Below are positions 1-9,394 of a stretch of DNA of 64,000 nucleotides, one piece after another. Numbering within the stretch: position 1 is the stretch's first letter; each line of letters starts with the position of its first letter. This DNA is from Pyramidobacter porci (GTDB taxonomy: Bacteria > Synergistota > Synergistia > Synergistales > Dethiosulfovibrionaceae), in the NCBI RefSeq assembly GCF_009695745.1, contig NZ_VUNH01000001.1, positions 310,001-374,000 on the forward strand, in the 5' to 3' direction. Below the pieces are notes generated by a model that worked only from the letters and a program-made list of their open reading frames with translations, was not told where the DNA came from and searched no databases. A program made the position numbers and the translations under genes.

Positions 1-880
1 CGAGGCGGCAGCCCGCGCCGATCTCGCTGCATCCCCAGATCTGAACGTTCGGGGAAAGGAACGCCTCGCCGTGAAACACGACCCGCGGCGAGACCCACGC
101 CGTGCTCGGGTCAACGCATTTTACCCCTTTGAGCATCCACGCCGCGAGAAGGCGGTCCCGCATTTTCAGCGAAAGCGCGGCAAGCTCGAGCGGATTGTTC
201 ACGCCGGCGAGATTCTCGGCACCGAGTTTCACCGGAACGACGTTCAGGCCGCGACGGCAGGCCCAGGAAATGAGATCGACAATGTAATATTCTCGTTGAC
301 TGTTGTTCTGCGTCAAGCCGGAAAGCCCCTCAAGAAGCGTGGGAACAGCGAACACGTAGACGCCGGCGTTTATTTCGGATATGCGCAGCTGCTCAGGCGA
401 CGCGTCCTTTGCCTCCACGATGCGGACGCCGCTCCCGCTCCTGACGACGCGCCCGTAGGAAGCCGGCTCGTCCAGATCGCAGGTCATGAACGCCGCGTCC
501 GCCGCGTCCGCATGATCAAGAAAAGATCCGATCTCTTGTTCGGTGATCATCGGCATATCGCCGTTCACGACCAAAATGCGGTCCCGCTCTCTAATCCAAT
601 CGACAGCAGTCATGACCGCATGCCCCGTGCCAAGCTGCTCTTTCTGCCAGATCACTTTGGCGTCGGGGGCATTCTGTGCGAGCCACGCCTCGACGTGTTG
701 CCCTCCGTGTCCGGCCACAACGGCGATGTCGTCGATGCCGGCGGCTCGCAGCGCTCGTAAAACATAGTAAAGCATCGGCTCTTCGAGGAGAGGCTGCATC
801 ACCTTGGGAACCGCGCTCTGCATTCTCGTTCCCTTGCCGGCAGCCAATATCAACGCGCTGCATTTCTCCGGCCGCGTCAT
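1..880 (-). CDS. glmU: Bifunctional UDP-GlcNAc pyrophosphorylase / GlcN-1-P acetyltransferase, 3' end cut by window
   Basis: Makes UDP-N-acetylglucosamine in the cytoplasm for peptidoglycan and outer-membrane glycan. Reading from the ATG at 880, the first 293 residues are visible. The nucleotidyltransferase signature LAAGKGTRM lies at residues 12-20, followed by QLGTGHA and the metal-site motif NGDMPM. Near the window edge the left-handed beta-helix acetyltransferase domain is just beginning. The family is about 450 residues long, so roughly 160 lie outside the window. AAAGGATG precedes the start at good spacing. The protein was read directly from the minus strand and has no internal stop. 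Truncation is due to the window, not to mutation. Confidence 0.95.
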   Translation of the reverse strand, partial: MTRPEKCSALILAAGKGTRMQSAVPKVMQPLLEEPMLYYVLRALRAAGIDDIAVVAGHGGQHVEAWLAQNAPDAKVIWQKEQLGTGHAVMTAVDWIRERDRILVVNGDMPMITEQEIGSFLDHADAADAAFMTCDLDEPASYGRVVRSGSGVRIVEAKDASPEQLRISEINAGVYVFAVPTLLEGLSGLTQNNSQREYYIVDLISWACRRGLNVVPVKLGAENLAGVNNPLELAALSLKMRDRLLAAWMLKGVKCVDPSTAWVSPRVVFHGEAFLSPNVQIWGCSEIGAGCRL

Positions 881-1043
881 TTTATCATCCTTTCAGAAAG
901 TCGTCGGATGATGAACCCGATAACTTCCTCGTTTCATATTTTCATGGTAAGATTTGGAAAAGAGCAAAAGAACGAGTCTATACTATCATGGTCTCGAAGC
1001 CTGTCAAGGCAAAGAATGTAGAAAATCCCGGAGGCATCTGCTC

Positions 1044-1310
1044 ATGAATATTTCAGCGGCCAAACCCTATGCGATGATCGTTCTCTTCGTCATGCTGATC
1101 GTTTTCTCGATTCTCGGCTTCATGGCCATGAAACCGCAAAGTACGCAGAAGAATATCGATGCGTTCTGGATTTCAGTGATTGCGTTTCTGTTTTTGCTTG
1201 CCGCCTACATTTTCTTTTTTGTCTCCCCTCTGCTGTCGATCGCGCCTCTTTTCCCGGTTTGCATCTTCATAAAATTGTTTCTGGCGACACGAAAGCCCTC
1301 CAAGAAATAG
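1044..1310 (+). CDS. Small membrane protein, unknown function
   Basis: An 88-residue protein starting at the ATG at 1044, which has a GGAGG about 8 bases upstream; an upstream in-frame ATG at 954 lacks such a site. Two or three hydrophobic stretches cover roughly residues 10-35, 45-65 and 66-80, and the C-terminus is basic (ending RKPSKK). I do not recognise the family. It stands alone between the divergent glmU and a strong terminator, so it is probably monocistronic. Confidence 0.7.
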   Translation: MNISAAKPYAMIVLFVMLIVFSILGFMAMKPQSTQKNIDAFWISVIAFLFLLAAYIFFFVSPLLSIAPLFPVCIFIKLFLATRKPSKK

Positions 1311-1357
1311 CGAATCTCCCGTTTCGCGCGCATCTCGCGAAACGGGAGATTCGTTTT
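1311..1357 (+). terminator. Rho-independent terminator after the small membrane protein
   Basis: Perfect 18-base arms (1311-1328 and 1336-1353) around a 7-base loop, followed by a short T run. It begins at the base after the stop codon of the 88-residue gene. Confidence 0.85.
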
Positions 1358-1364
1358 AATGCTG

Positions 1365-1451
1365 GTTCTTGATAGAAAATATTAACATACCACAATGTAT
1401 AGTATTTATACTATTTCTTGATAAAAAGCACTAACAGAGTTTGCAGGGCGC
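1365..1451 (+). repeat. Short dispersed intergenic repeat, locus A (two tandem partial copies)
   Basis: The 45 bases at 1407-1451 match 23463-23507 with 7 mismatches (counted by eye). The core TTCTTGATAAAA followed by TAACA is shared, and a second, more degenerate copy of the core (TTCTTGATAGAAAATATTAACATA-like) lies at about 1366-1389. It sits between convergent genes. Confidence 0.6.
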
Positions 1452-1471
1452 TGCGAGCAATCCGGCGCGTC

Positions 1472-3418
1472 CTATTTTTTCAGGAAACGGTCCATCCAGT
1501 CGGTGATCTCGCGCAGACGGGCCAGACGGCTGCGCGGTTTGCCCGAGCGGCTCAGTTCGTGATTCTCGCCGAGGAAATAGCACAGCCGAACCTCCACGCC
1601 GAGGACCTGCAAGGCCGTGTAGAACTGGAACGCCTGCTCGTCCGGGCAGCGGCGATCCTCCGCGGAATGAATGAACAGCGTCGGCGTCTTCACGTTCCCC
1701 ACGTACTTGAGCGGCGACGCCTTCCACGCGCCTTCGAGATCGGTCAGCGGACCGCTGCCGCCCTGCTGGTCGACGCCGAAATACCAGCCGATGTCGCTGA
1801 CGCCGTCAAAGGAGATCCAGTTGCAGATGCCGCGCTGCGAGGCCGCGCATTTGAAGCGGTCGCTGTGCGAGATCATCCAGTTGGTCATGTAGCCGCCGTA
1901 CGATCCGCCGGTCACGCCCAGGCGCTCCGCATCGATAAAGTCGAAATGCGTGACCGCCCAGTCGAGCATGGCGTTGAAGTCCTGATAGTCTTTGACGCCG
2001 TAGAAGCCGCGGATGTCCGCGAACTCGTTGCCGCGCCCGTCACTGCCGCGCGGATTGCAGAAGATCACCGTGTAGCCGAGCGCCGCCCAGCACTGAGCCT
2101 CGTGGAAATACAGCGCGCCGTACGTCGCCTTGGGGCCGCCGTGGATGTCGAAGATCGTCGGATATTTTTTGCCCGGTTCGGCGCCCACGGGCTTCATGTA
2201 CCAGCAGTCGATCATCAGCCCCTCGCCGTTGTCCACCGTATAGTGTTCGGGCTGAGAAAGCTGGAACTGCGCCATGAAAGAGTCGTTATGATGCGTCAGC
2301 TGCGTTTCGCCGTCGTTTTCGGCGACGTACAGTTCCTGCAGCTGCAGACCCCGGAAGCCGACGGCGAGGACGCGCCCGCCGCGCACGTCGAAACAGTCGG
2401 CCGAAAGCAGACCGGGCGTCAGGCTGCGGTCGTGTCCGTTCAGATCGTTGAAGTGGATCTGGCTGCTCGCCCCCTGCGTGGAAATGTAATATAGACCGTC
2501 GTCGTCGATCAGGCCGTACTGCGTTTCTACGCCGTAACGGCAATCGCCGACCATGCTGTTGTGGAAGCTGGTGTCGAGATCCGGCGTCAGGCAGGTCAGT
2601 TTTTTGTCCTTCAGCTCGAAGACCTGGGCGTTCTCGTTCATGCCGTAACGCTTCATGTCGCTGGCGAGGACGATGACGCGCTCGCCGCTCCAGCCGGCCG
2701 TCTTGAAGCTGTACTCGAGCCCCTCGCTGAGACGGTCCATCGCGCCGCTTTCGAGATCAAGACGCCAAACGTGGTTGCACAGCGGCTTGACCTTTTCGTA
2801 CTCTTCGGCCACCAGCAGCGCCGCGCCGACGCAGGGCGGCAGTGTGCAGTCGAGCACGTCCATGCGGTCGGGTGTGAGGCGCCTGAGCTCGCCGGAACGG
2901 GGATCCCACAGCGCCAGGGCGCTGCGGCGCTGACCGGTAAAGTTCTTGCCGTTCTGCCAAAACGGGATCTGCGTGTAAACTTTGTACTGGGCGTTCTCGG
3001 GATTCGACTCTTCCGGCGTGTACACCGCGTTGAGCAGAATTTTGCCGTCCGCCAGCGGCCACAGGTCGTTCACGGGCAGCGGCACGACGCCCAGCCGGCG
3101 GGCTTCGCCGCCGCCGAGTTCCAGCCGGTAGAGCGCCGTCGCGTCCTTCTCCAGCGTGGCGTCGCGTTTCGACGTGAAGACCAGCGCTTTGCCGTCCGGC
3201 GTCCAGCGCGCGGTTTTGTCCGCGTTAGAGAACGTGATTTGACGGCTGCGCCCCGCGCCGCAGTCGTACAGCCATAGGTTGGTGTCGTAGCCGTCCTTTT
3301 CGAGGTCGGCTTGGGCGACCTGATAGACCGCCAGCGCGCCGTCCGGCGAAAGCCGCGGGCACGAAAGGAACTTGAAATGAAGCAGATCGTCGAACTGTAT
3401 CGTTTTCTTTTCCGTCAT
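1472..3418 (-). CDS. S9 family peptidase (acylaminoacyl-peptidase / dipeptidyl-peptidase type)
   Basis: A 648-residue serine peptidase of the prolyl oligopeptidase clan: an N-terminal beta-propeller (about residues 1-390) followed by an alpha/beta-hydrolase domain. The nucleophile motif GGSYGG puts Ser at about 506, with the partner Asp at about 588 (SAEDRRCPD) and His at about 620 (GENHEL). There is no signal peptide, so it is probably cytosolic and trims short peptides, which suits an amino-acid fermenter. The start is the ATG at 3418, with GGAGG 7 bases upstream; an in-frame codon at 3457 would only add 13 residues that overlap the ribosome-binding site. A terminator separates it from nrdJ upstream, so it is transcribed alone. 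Confidence 0.93.
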   Translation of the reverse strand: MTEKKTIQFDDLLHFKFLSCPRLSPDGALAVYQVAQADLEKDGYDTNLWLYDCGAGRSRQITFSNADKTARWTPDGKALVFTSKRDATLEKDATALYRLELGGGEARRLGVVPLPVNDLWPLADGKILLNAVYTPEESNPENAQYKVYTQIPFWQNGKNFTGQRRSALALWDPRSGELRRLTPDRMDVLDCTLPPCVGAALLVAEEYEKVKPLCNHVWRLDLESGAMDRLSEGLEYSFKTAGWSGERVIVLASDMKRYGMNENAQVFELKDKKLTCLTPDLDTSFHNSMVGDCRYGVETQYGLIDDDGLYYISTQGASSQIHFNDLNGHDRSLTPGLLSADCFDVRGGRVLAVGFRGLQLQELYVAENDGETQLTHHNDSFMAQFQLSQPEHYTVDNGEGLMIDCWYMKPVGAEPGKKYPTIFDIHGGPKATYGALYFHEAQCWAALGYTVIFCNPRGSDGRGNEFADIRGFYGVKDYQDFNAMLDWAVTHFDFIDAERLGVTGGSYGGYMTNWMISHSDRFKCAASQRGICNWISFDGVSDIGWYFGVDQQGGSGPLTDLEGAWKASPLKYVGNVKTPTLFIHSAEDRRCPDEQAFQFYTALQVLGVEVRLCYFLGENHELSRSGKPRSRLARLREITDWMDRFLKK

Positions 3419-3445
3419 CGAAAGGCCTCCGCTCAAAAAAATCGT

Positions 3446-3496
3446 TTCAAAAAACAAAGCGCCGCCGAGCCTCTTTCGAGCCTTCGGCGGCGCTTT
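3446..3496 (-). terminator. Terminator of nrdJ
   Basis: GC-rich stem (about 3456-3468 pairing with 3483-3496, GCGCCGCCGA type) followed on the minus strand by a T-rich tract. It lies between the nrdJ stop and the S9 peptidase start. Confidence 0.85.
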
Positions 3497-3579
3497 TCAA
3501 AGACGGAACTCAAAAGAGTTTTTCCATCGAATCATAGCACAGTTTTCCAGATTCGACAGGAAAAGCTCATTGTATTCTT

Positions 3580-6264
3580 TTATTTGCAGGGCGAATAGCC
3601 GCAGCTGAAGCAATAGGCACAGCCGGCTACCATTTCCATCGGCGCGCCGCATTCGGGGCAGATCAGTTCGCTGCGCGGCTCGCCCGCGCCCTTCGCCGCC
3701 GCGCCGCTCCGTTGTTCGATCAGTTTCTGCAGCAGCAGCGCCACGGCGTCGGGGATCGAACGCACCATTTCGTCGTCGTCGCAGTCGAACATCCAGTATT
3801 CCTTGCCGGAAATGCCGCGCAGCGTGCCGATGAAATCCTCCAGATGACAGCCCGAACGCAGGCCGATGGAGATCACGCGCGAGATCGCTTCGGTCATGGC
3901 TTTCAGCTCCGAACCGCTCTTGCCCAGCGAGGCGAACACTTCGAACGGCTCGTTGCCGTCGTAGTTCAGCGTCACCCACAGACTGCCCCAGGGCGTACGG
4001 TCCTTGATCGTCTTGCCGAAGACGATCGGCGTGGAGCGCTGCTTCACCTTGCTGCTGTAAGGAACGTGCTCGTGCTCCTCGGCGGCGCGCTCCAGCCCTG
4101 CCGGCTGAGACGCTTCCTCGGCGCTCGGTTTTTCCTCAGCTTCAGCTCGCGTCACCGTGGCCGGCGCTTCGCTCTTAGTTTCGCCCTCTTTCTTCGTCTC
4201 GATGGGCTGGTTGTCACGCGAGCCGTCGCGGTAGATCGTGATGCCCTTGCAGCCCATGTCGTAACAGGTCTCGTACACGTTGCGCACGTCGTCCACGGTG
4301 GCCGACGAAGGCAGGTTGACGGTCTTGCTGATGCCGCTGTCCACGTAGCGCGCGAAGATGCCCGTCACGTCCACGTGCTGCTCCGGCGAAATGTCGTAAG
4401 CCGTCACGTAGCGCGGATCGGAAATGACGCCCGAACCGCGCAGTTCGTCCGCTTCCTTCTGCGTGATCAACGGGTGGAAATACTCGCGCACTTCCCAGCC
4501 GTCGCCGTCGGACTTCATCACCTTGCGGCTCCAGCGCCAGGCAAAGTTCGGCTCGATGCCCGCCGAGCTGTCGAAGATCATCGAGATCGAACCGGTCGGC
4601 GCGATGGAAAGGCGCCGGCTGTTGCGCAGCTGCCCTTCCAGCAGCGCCGTCATCAGCCGTTTCAGCTCGGGCAGCGCGTCGGCGCCAAGCACCTCCGGCA
4701 GGACCTCCAACGTGTTCAGCAGAGTGTAGGGCACCTGGCCGTGCGACCGCATCTGGGCGACAAACTCGCGGTAGGAGTTCAGATCCATCTCCTTGATCCA
4801 CTGGCGCGCGAAGAGCTCGCCGCCGTGGACGCGATGCTCTCCCTCGAACAGCTTCGCCACGGCGAAACTCTCGGAAAAAGGATCCTTGCCCATGTGCGCG
4901 ACCGCATCGACCGTTGCCATCAGCGCCGCACCGGACATATGAGCGCCCAGAGAATCGCAGAAACTTTTGAACGAGTCGGAGCCGTAGACGTCGCCGCTCA
5001 AAATCGCCGCATCGGCCAGCCCCATCAGCCCCAGCCCCACGGGGCGGATGCGCTTGGTGCGCTCGCCGATGCGCGGCAGCGGGTAGCTGGTGGCGTCGAT
5101 GACGAGATCGAGGTAGTAGATGGACCGGTACACCTGGTCCATGAAACCTTCCATGTCGAAACTTCGGCGTCCCGTCTCGTCGGGGCGGACGAATTTGACC
5201 AAATTGACAGAGCCGAGATTGCAGCTCGTGTACGTCGGCAGCGGCTGCTCGCCGCAGGGGTTGGTGGATTCGATGTCGAAGTCCCCCGAGAGCTTGAGCA
5301 GATTGTCGGCGTTGGCGCGGTCGATGAAGAACACGCCGGGATCGCCGCGGCGCCAGGCGTTCTGGCACAGTTTGTTCCACAGCTCGTCGCCCTGTACCGT
5401 GCGCGCTACCTTGCCGTTGGCGCGGGAGCGGAGCGCGAAGGAGCGTTTCTCGCGCGCGGCGCTGACCAGCTCGTCGGACACGCAGACAGAGATGTTGAAA
5501 TACGACAGTTTGCCCTCTTCCGTCTTGGCGTCCATGAACTGCTCGATGTCGGGATGGTCGTCGGGCAGCATCCCCATCAGCGCCGCGCGGCGACGGCCGC
5601 CCTGCACCACGACGCAGCCCATGGTGTTCCATGTCTCCATGAACGAGACGGGGCCCGACGCCTTGCCGCCGGTGCCGCCCTTGATGTCGGCGCCGCGCTC
5701 GCGCAGATGGCCGAAGTTGCCGCCCACGCCGCCGCCGTACTTGCTGATGACGGCGGCGTCACGCACCGATTCGAAGATGCCCTCGATGCTGTCGGGGATG
5801 TCGATCACAAAGCAGGCGAAGAGCTGCTGATTGTCCGTCTTGTTGTCGTAAAGGCGTCGGTAGTCCGCCAGCTCCATCTCGTCGGGCGAGCGGTAGATCA
5901 GCTCCGCCAGCTCCGGCACGCGGGTCATGCCCGCGCCGGAAGCGAAAAGGCACGGCGAGTTGAAAATGAAGCGTCCCTCCACGAGATCGGCGAAAAGATT
6001 TTTTTCCAGCCGACGGATCCACTCGATGTCGTCGGCCCCGCGGTACAGACTCTCGGCCGTGCAGACGATGCGCGAGACGCGGCGCGCGAACTCCTCGAAA
6101 CTGCGCTCCTTGCGCAGCCCGCCCGTTTCCGGGTCGTAGCGGTCGGCGTAATAACGCTGCTCCAAAAGCCAGCGCGCGTTCTCCGACTGGCGCGGCACCA
6201 GAGGGTTTTCAAGCAGCCCCATATCCAGCGAATCCCGAAAGCGCTCTTTCATCGATTTATACAT
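3580..6264 (-). CDS. nrdJ: Adenosylcobalamin-dependent (class II) ribonucleoside-diphosphate reductase
   Basis: Reduces ribonucleotides to deoxyribonucleotides using adenosylcobalamin, so it works with or without oxygen. At 894 residues it has the ten-stranded barrel core with the NPCGEQPLP active-site loop and the FFIDRANADN stretch. A linker rich in Glu, Ala and Lys follows (about residues 700-770), then a TSCPD-type domain (DRTPWGSLWVTLNYDG...) and a cysteine-rich tail with CPECG and CFSCGYSPC, which supplies the redox cysteines and probably binds zinc. The ATG at 6264 has GGGAGA upstream. It is transcribed alone between a 402-base intergenic region and its own terminator. No nrdR or activase is nearby, as expected for a class II enzyme. 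Confidence 0.95.
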   Translation of the reverse strand: MYKSMKERFRDSLDMGLLENPLVPRQSENARWLLEQRYYADRYDPETGGLRKERSFEEFARRVSRIVCTAESLYRGADDIEWIRRLEKNLFADLVEGRFIFNSPCLFASGAGMTRVPELAELIYRSPDEMELADYRRLYDNKTDNQQLFACFVIDIPDSIEGIFESVRDAAVISKYGGGVGGNFGHLRERGADIKGGTGGKASGPVSFMETWNTMGCVVVQGGRRRAALMGMLPDDHPDIEQFMDAKTEEGKLSYFNISVCVSDELVSAAREKRSFALRSRANGKVARTVQGDELWNKLCQNAWRRGDPGVFFIDRANADNLLKLSGDFDIESTNPCGEQPLPTYTSCNLGSVNLVKFVRPDETGRRSFDMEGFMDQVYRSIYYLDLVIDATSYPLPRIGERTKRIRPVGLGLMGLADAAILSGDVYGSDSFKSFCDSLGAHMSGAALMATVDAVAHMGKDPFSESFAVAKLFEGEHRVHGGELFARQWIKEMDLNSYREFVAQMRSHGQVPYTLLNTLEVLPEVLGADALPELKRLMTALLEGQLRNSRRLSIAPTGSISMIFDSSAGIEPNFAWRWSRKVMKSDGDGWEVREYFHPLITQKEADELRGSGVISDPRYVTAYDISPEQHVDVTGIFARYVDSGISKTVNLPSSATVDDVRNVYETCYDMGCKGITIYRDGSRDNQPIETKKEGETKSEAPATVTRAEAEEKPSAEEASQPAGLERAAEEHEHVPYSSKVKQRSTPIVFGKTIKDRTPWGSLWVTLNYDGNEPFEVFASLGKSGSELKAMTEAISRVISIGLRSGCHLEDFIGTLRGISGKEYWMFDCDDDEMVRSIPDAVALLLQKLIEQRSGAAAKGAGEPRSELICPECGAPMEMVAGCAYCFSCGYSPCK

Positions 6265-6666
6265 GGGCAGGTCTCCCGTTCTGTGGAATTTTTAAAAGTG
6301 GATCCTCTGTGCGGATCTTTTACGAAACGGCACAATCATTCTACCTCGTCCCGATAAAAAACGCCACTAGAAATAGTATCGCCTCAAGCACAAAAAACAC
6401 TAAATACGCAAAAACGAAAGAATCCCGGCCTCTGTCCGAAAGAGACGGAAACCGGGAACTCCTCTATTTTCATATGCGCACATAGCGTGCCGTTTCTGTT
6501 TTTGTCATCGGCGTATGGAGGGGCGACGCTGAGTATTCTACCACAGAAAAGATTTCTGCGCTTCCGCCGGCAGAAATTCGTTCGGCATGTCTCCAAGGGT
6601 GTGCCGAAAACATTGGGGAAAACGCTGCCGAACGCCATTTTTGAGGTGCCCTTCACGGCAAAGCGT
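6265..6666. other. 402-base intergenic region: terminator-like hairpin and repeat fragment, no gene
   Basis: It separates nrdJ from the upstream YyaL-type gene, both on the minus strand. An imperfect hairpin at 6424-6456 (CCCGG/CCGGG ends, T-rich on the minus strand) may terminate the YyaL gene. A fragment at 6354-6380 resembles one end of the dispersed repeat (ATACTATTTCT on the minus strand). I looked for a cobalamin riboswitch ahead of nrdJ and could not support one. The 90-codon minus ORF here (6384-6656) has no recognisable protein features. Confidence 0.5.
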
Positions 6667-8478
6667 TCATGAAACGGGGCTCTTATAGATCGCTTTCTCT
6701 CCGGTTCGGAGCAGATCCTTCAGTCTCAGAGCCCCCAGCGTGAGCGAGGCGCACGCCGCCGGATATTCGTTGAGCGCTCCGCCAAAAGCGTCGACAATGC
6801 TCTGCGCGCGCGTCAGCCATCGTTCGTCTGCGGTGGCGCGATAAAGTTCGAGCAGATTATTCACCATCATGCCGTTTCCCGAGGGCAGAAAATCGTCGCC
6901 GGCATCCCACACCGGCAGGATCTCGAGAGTTCCCTCCCGGACAAGGCGCATTGCCCCGCGAATCCCAAAAAGTTCATCGGCCCTTGCGCTCCACGTTTCG
7001 GCGGCCTCAAGCCATGACGCGGAGCCCGATGCCCGATACAGCTTCAGACTTGCCCATATGAACGACGCATAATCTTCCAGCCCGCCTTCGCCGTCGCCAA
7101 GGCCGCCGGAAAGCGTATGGCAAAGGTCGTTCCGTGAAACCGCCGCGGTCGACAGGGTCTTCATGATCTCCTCGGCCTGCACCTGATACTCTTTCCGTTC
7201 CAAGACGTCGGAGGCCTGCGCAAGCACGGCAGCAAAACAGGCGTTGGCCCTCACCGAAATGCGCGTGTCCTTTTCCGGGCTCTTGCGACGCGACCGGCGT
7301 TCCCGCAGGATCCTCCGCGCGCTCTCGTTTTTTTCCCAAATGCCAAAAGTATTTTCGTCGCTTCCAGGCATTGCCGCAAGACGCAAAACATTTCTACCGG
7401 TCTTTTTCTGCGTCAGCGGATCGCTGTAATTTCCTTCGAAAGTGACTCCATAGACGCGGCAAAAGGCGTCCGAATCTTCGCGAAGAAGCCCGTCGATTTC
7501 ATCTTTGCTCCATAAATAGTAGCGATCGATGGTATCCATGTCGCGAACGTCGTCCCCGGAACACAGCAGCCCGTTTTCTTCGCTCAAGGTGCGCCTCAGC
7601 AAAGCGATGCTGTCCTCGACGACTTCACGGTAGACGGGATTGGGAGCTTCCTTCAATGCCTCGACAAACACGTCCAGAACGGCCGCGTTCTGGGCAAGGT
7701 GCTTGCCCAGATAAGGGATCTGCCATTGCCGATCGCAACAGTAGTCGTGAAAGCCGGCAGCAAGATGATCGTACAGGCCTTCCCCGAACAGCGCCGCCAA
7801 GGAACGGTCAAAATGGGCGCGGAGCGTTTCGTTTTTCCGCCCGAGGTAGGAACACAGAAGCAGTTTCGGGGCCTGGGGAAATTTGGGCGCCGTCCCCCAG
7901 CCGCCGTTTTGGAGGTCCATTTCCTCAAGCAGCTGCTCGACGGCCCGCGCCTCGAGCCCCTCTTGGAGCGGCGCCGTATACGGCGAAAGCGCTTCTTCGA
8001 GCTGAGCGCCGTAGCTTGCGGATGCTTCGTCGATCTGCGGCCGTTTCATCAGCCACAGCCATTTGATGCGCCGCAGGACCTCGAGCAGTCCGGGGTTTTC
8101 GGGGGTCTCGCTTTGTTTGGGCAGGTACGAACAGGCAAAGATCGGTTTTTTTCCCGGCGTCATGAAAATGAACAGCGGCCAGCCGGCGCGGCCGAGCATG
8201 ATCTGCGCCATGGCGCGGGCGGCCAGCGCGAGATGAGGCACGTCGTCGCTGTCGGCCAGCACGGGAATGAAGTCGTTGTTGAGCATTCCGATGATCTCGG
8301 GCTCTTCGAAATTGGCCTTCATCATGTGGCTCCAGCGGCTGCCGTTGTTGATCAGACACAGACAGAGCGGACGGTCCAGAGACGCGGCGCGCCGAAGCGT
8401 TTCCGCGTTCCACGGCCTCCAGCCGACGGATTCTTCTCTCCTCCGTCCCACAAAAGGATTGGCGCTTCTCCGACTCAT
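6667..8478 (-). CDS. YyaL/SSP411-type protein (DUF255 thioredoxin-like plus six-hairpin domain) without the CxxC motif
   Basis: A 603-residue homologue of the YyaL / SPATA20 family: an N-terminal thioredoxin-fold DUF255 domain (about 15-170) and a C-terminal (alpha/alpha)6 glycosidase-like domain. Family landmarks such as GRAGWPLFIFMTP and the SYLP stretch are present, but the conserved CHWC thioredoxin motif reads SRWS at residues 47-50 and the usual acidic REERPD stretch reads SDDVPH. A thiol-disulfide activity therefore looks lost. The start is the ATG at 8478, preceded by GGAGGAGAT. It overlaps the stop of the upstream HAD phosphatase by 4 bases (ATGA), so the two are translationally coupled. 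Biological role unknown. Confidence 0.85.
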   Translation of the reverse strand: MSRRSANPFVGRRREESVGWRPWNAETLRRAASLDRPLCLCLINNGSRWSHMMKANFEEPEIIGMLNNDFIPVLADSDDVPHLALAARAMAQIMLGRAGWPLFIFMTPGKKPIFACSYLPKQSETPENPGLLEVLRRIKWLWLMKRPQIDEASASYGAQLEEALSPYTAPLQEGLEARAVEQLLEEMDLQNGGWGTAPKFPQAPKLLLCSYLGRKNETLRAHFDRSLAALFGEGLYDHLAAGFHDYCCDRQWQIPYLGKHLAQNAAVLDVFVEALKEAPNPVYREVVEDSIALLRRTLSEENGLLCSGDDVRDMDTIDRYYLWSKDEIDGLLREDSDAFCRVYGVTFEGNYSDPLTQKKTGRNVLRLAAMPGSDENTFGIWEKNESARRILRERRSRRKSPEKDTRISVRANACFAAVLAQASDVLERKEYQVQAEEIMKTLSTAAVSRNDLCHTLSGGLGDGEGGLEDYASFIWASLKLYRASGSASWLEAAETWSARADELFGIRGAMRLVREGTLEILPVWDAGDDFLPSGNGMMVNNLLELYRATADERWLTRAQSIVDAFGGALNEYPAACASLTLGALRLKDLLRTGEKAIYKSPVS

Positions 8479-9113
8479 CTTATCTCCTCCCACAGATCCG
8501 GCAGCTCGCTGAGATTCTCGATGACATGCGCAGCGCCGCTTCCCTTCAGTGCCGCCGCGCCATGATTGCCGGTCGTCACGCCGACGCTGGCGACTCCGGC
8601 ATTGACCGCCGTTTTCATGTCGATATCCGTATCGCCGACGTAAACCCCTTCATCGGCTTTCAGTCCCATTCGCCGCAGCGCCTCCAGAACGATTGCCGGA
8701 TCGGGTTTGGGGCTGAATCCGTCGATCCCGACAATGATCGGACAGAGCGTCTCCAGACCCGCCGCCCGCACGATTCCCAACGGGGTCAGACGGTTGGTCG
8801 CAATCCCCAGCAACGCGCCGCGCGAGCGCAATTTCCTGAGAGCCGGAACGGTTTCCGGAAAAGGCACGACGCCGGCGTAATTTCGTTCCTCAAAAAACAA
8901 ACGATAGCGCGGCAGCCATTCCTCTTCTACGGGGCCGTCTCCCCAGAAAGACCGCATCGCGTCGGCCAACGCCCAGCCGATCGTCCGGCGCACCTCGGCA
9001 GGCTGCAGGCGGCGCAGTTTTTTCTCTGCGGCCAGAGCGTTCAAGTTCGCGCAAATCCCTCCGGTGCTGTCGACCAGCGTCAGATCGAAATCAAATACAA
9101 TGCCCCGCAGCAA
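8475..9113 (-). CDS. HAD-superfamily hydrolase, phosphoglycolate phosphatase-like
   Basis: A 212-residue haloacid-dehalogenase phosphatase. Motif I is DFDLTLVDS (residues 8-16, nucleophile Asp), motif II lies in GIATNR, motif III is the Lys of FSPKPDP, and motif IV is GDTDIDM. A helical cap lies between motifs I and II (subclass I), as in Gph and PpaX. It removes phosphate from a small phosphorylated metabolite, but the sequence does not fix the substrate. The best start is a TTG at 9113 with AAAGGAGG upstream. It is first in a two-gene operon with the YyaL-type gene (ATGA overlap). Confidence 0.88.
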   Translation of the reverse strand: MLRGIVFDFDLTLVDSTGGICANLNALAAEKKLRRLQPAEVRRTIGWALADAMRSFWGDGPVEEEWLPRYRLFFEERNYAGVVPFPETVPALRKLRSRGALLGIATNRLTPLGIVRAAGLETLCPIIVGIDGFSPKPDPAIVLEALRRMGLKADEGVYVGDTDIDMKTAVNAGVASVGVTTGNHGAAALKGSGAAHVIENLSELPDLWEEIR

Positions 9114-9276
9114 AGGGCCTCGCCTCCTTTTCTCATCAGCGATAGAACGCCGAATTTATGCCGCCGTTTCAAACGCCCTTCATTGTATCATCCGTGGAGT
9201 TTTTTCGCTTGCCGGAATAATTGCCACTCCGAGCTTCCTGAACGAAAAACAAAAATACATATTGAAAAATTGCTTC

Positions 9277-9306
9277 TTGACACAAATCCCAGAGCGCTAG
9301 TATACT
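9277..9306 (+). promoter_or_regulatory. Sigma-70-type promoter for the TAXI TRAP genes
   Basis: TTGACA at 9277-9282 and TATACT at 9301-9306 with an 18-base spacer; the expected start of transcription is near 9313, giving a leader of about 115 bases. Confidence 0.8.
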
Positions 9307-9394
9307 TCGGAAAGTACGGAGATCTGCGCATTGCGCAGGAGGGACGTTCGCGGATCCATCGCTTTCCACGCTGAGTAAATCAGAGGATCCCCGT

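Noticed and set aside
3712-6357. 881-codon plus-strand ORF opposite nrdJ
   Set aside because: It is the complement of a clear class II reductase and has no domain. Long antisense frames are common in this GC-rich DNA.
6265-6420. Cobalamin riboswitch ahead of nrdJ
   Set aside because: A GCCACT-like string is present, but the B12-box context and the long conserved helices are not recognisable.
6384-6656. 90-codon minus ORF between nrdJ and the YyaL gene
   Set aside because: No ribosome-binding site, odd composition, overlaps a terminator-like hairpin.
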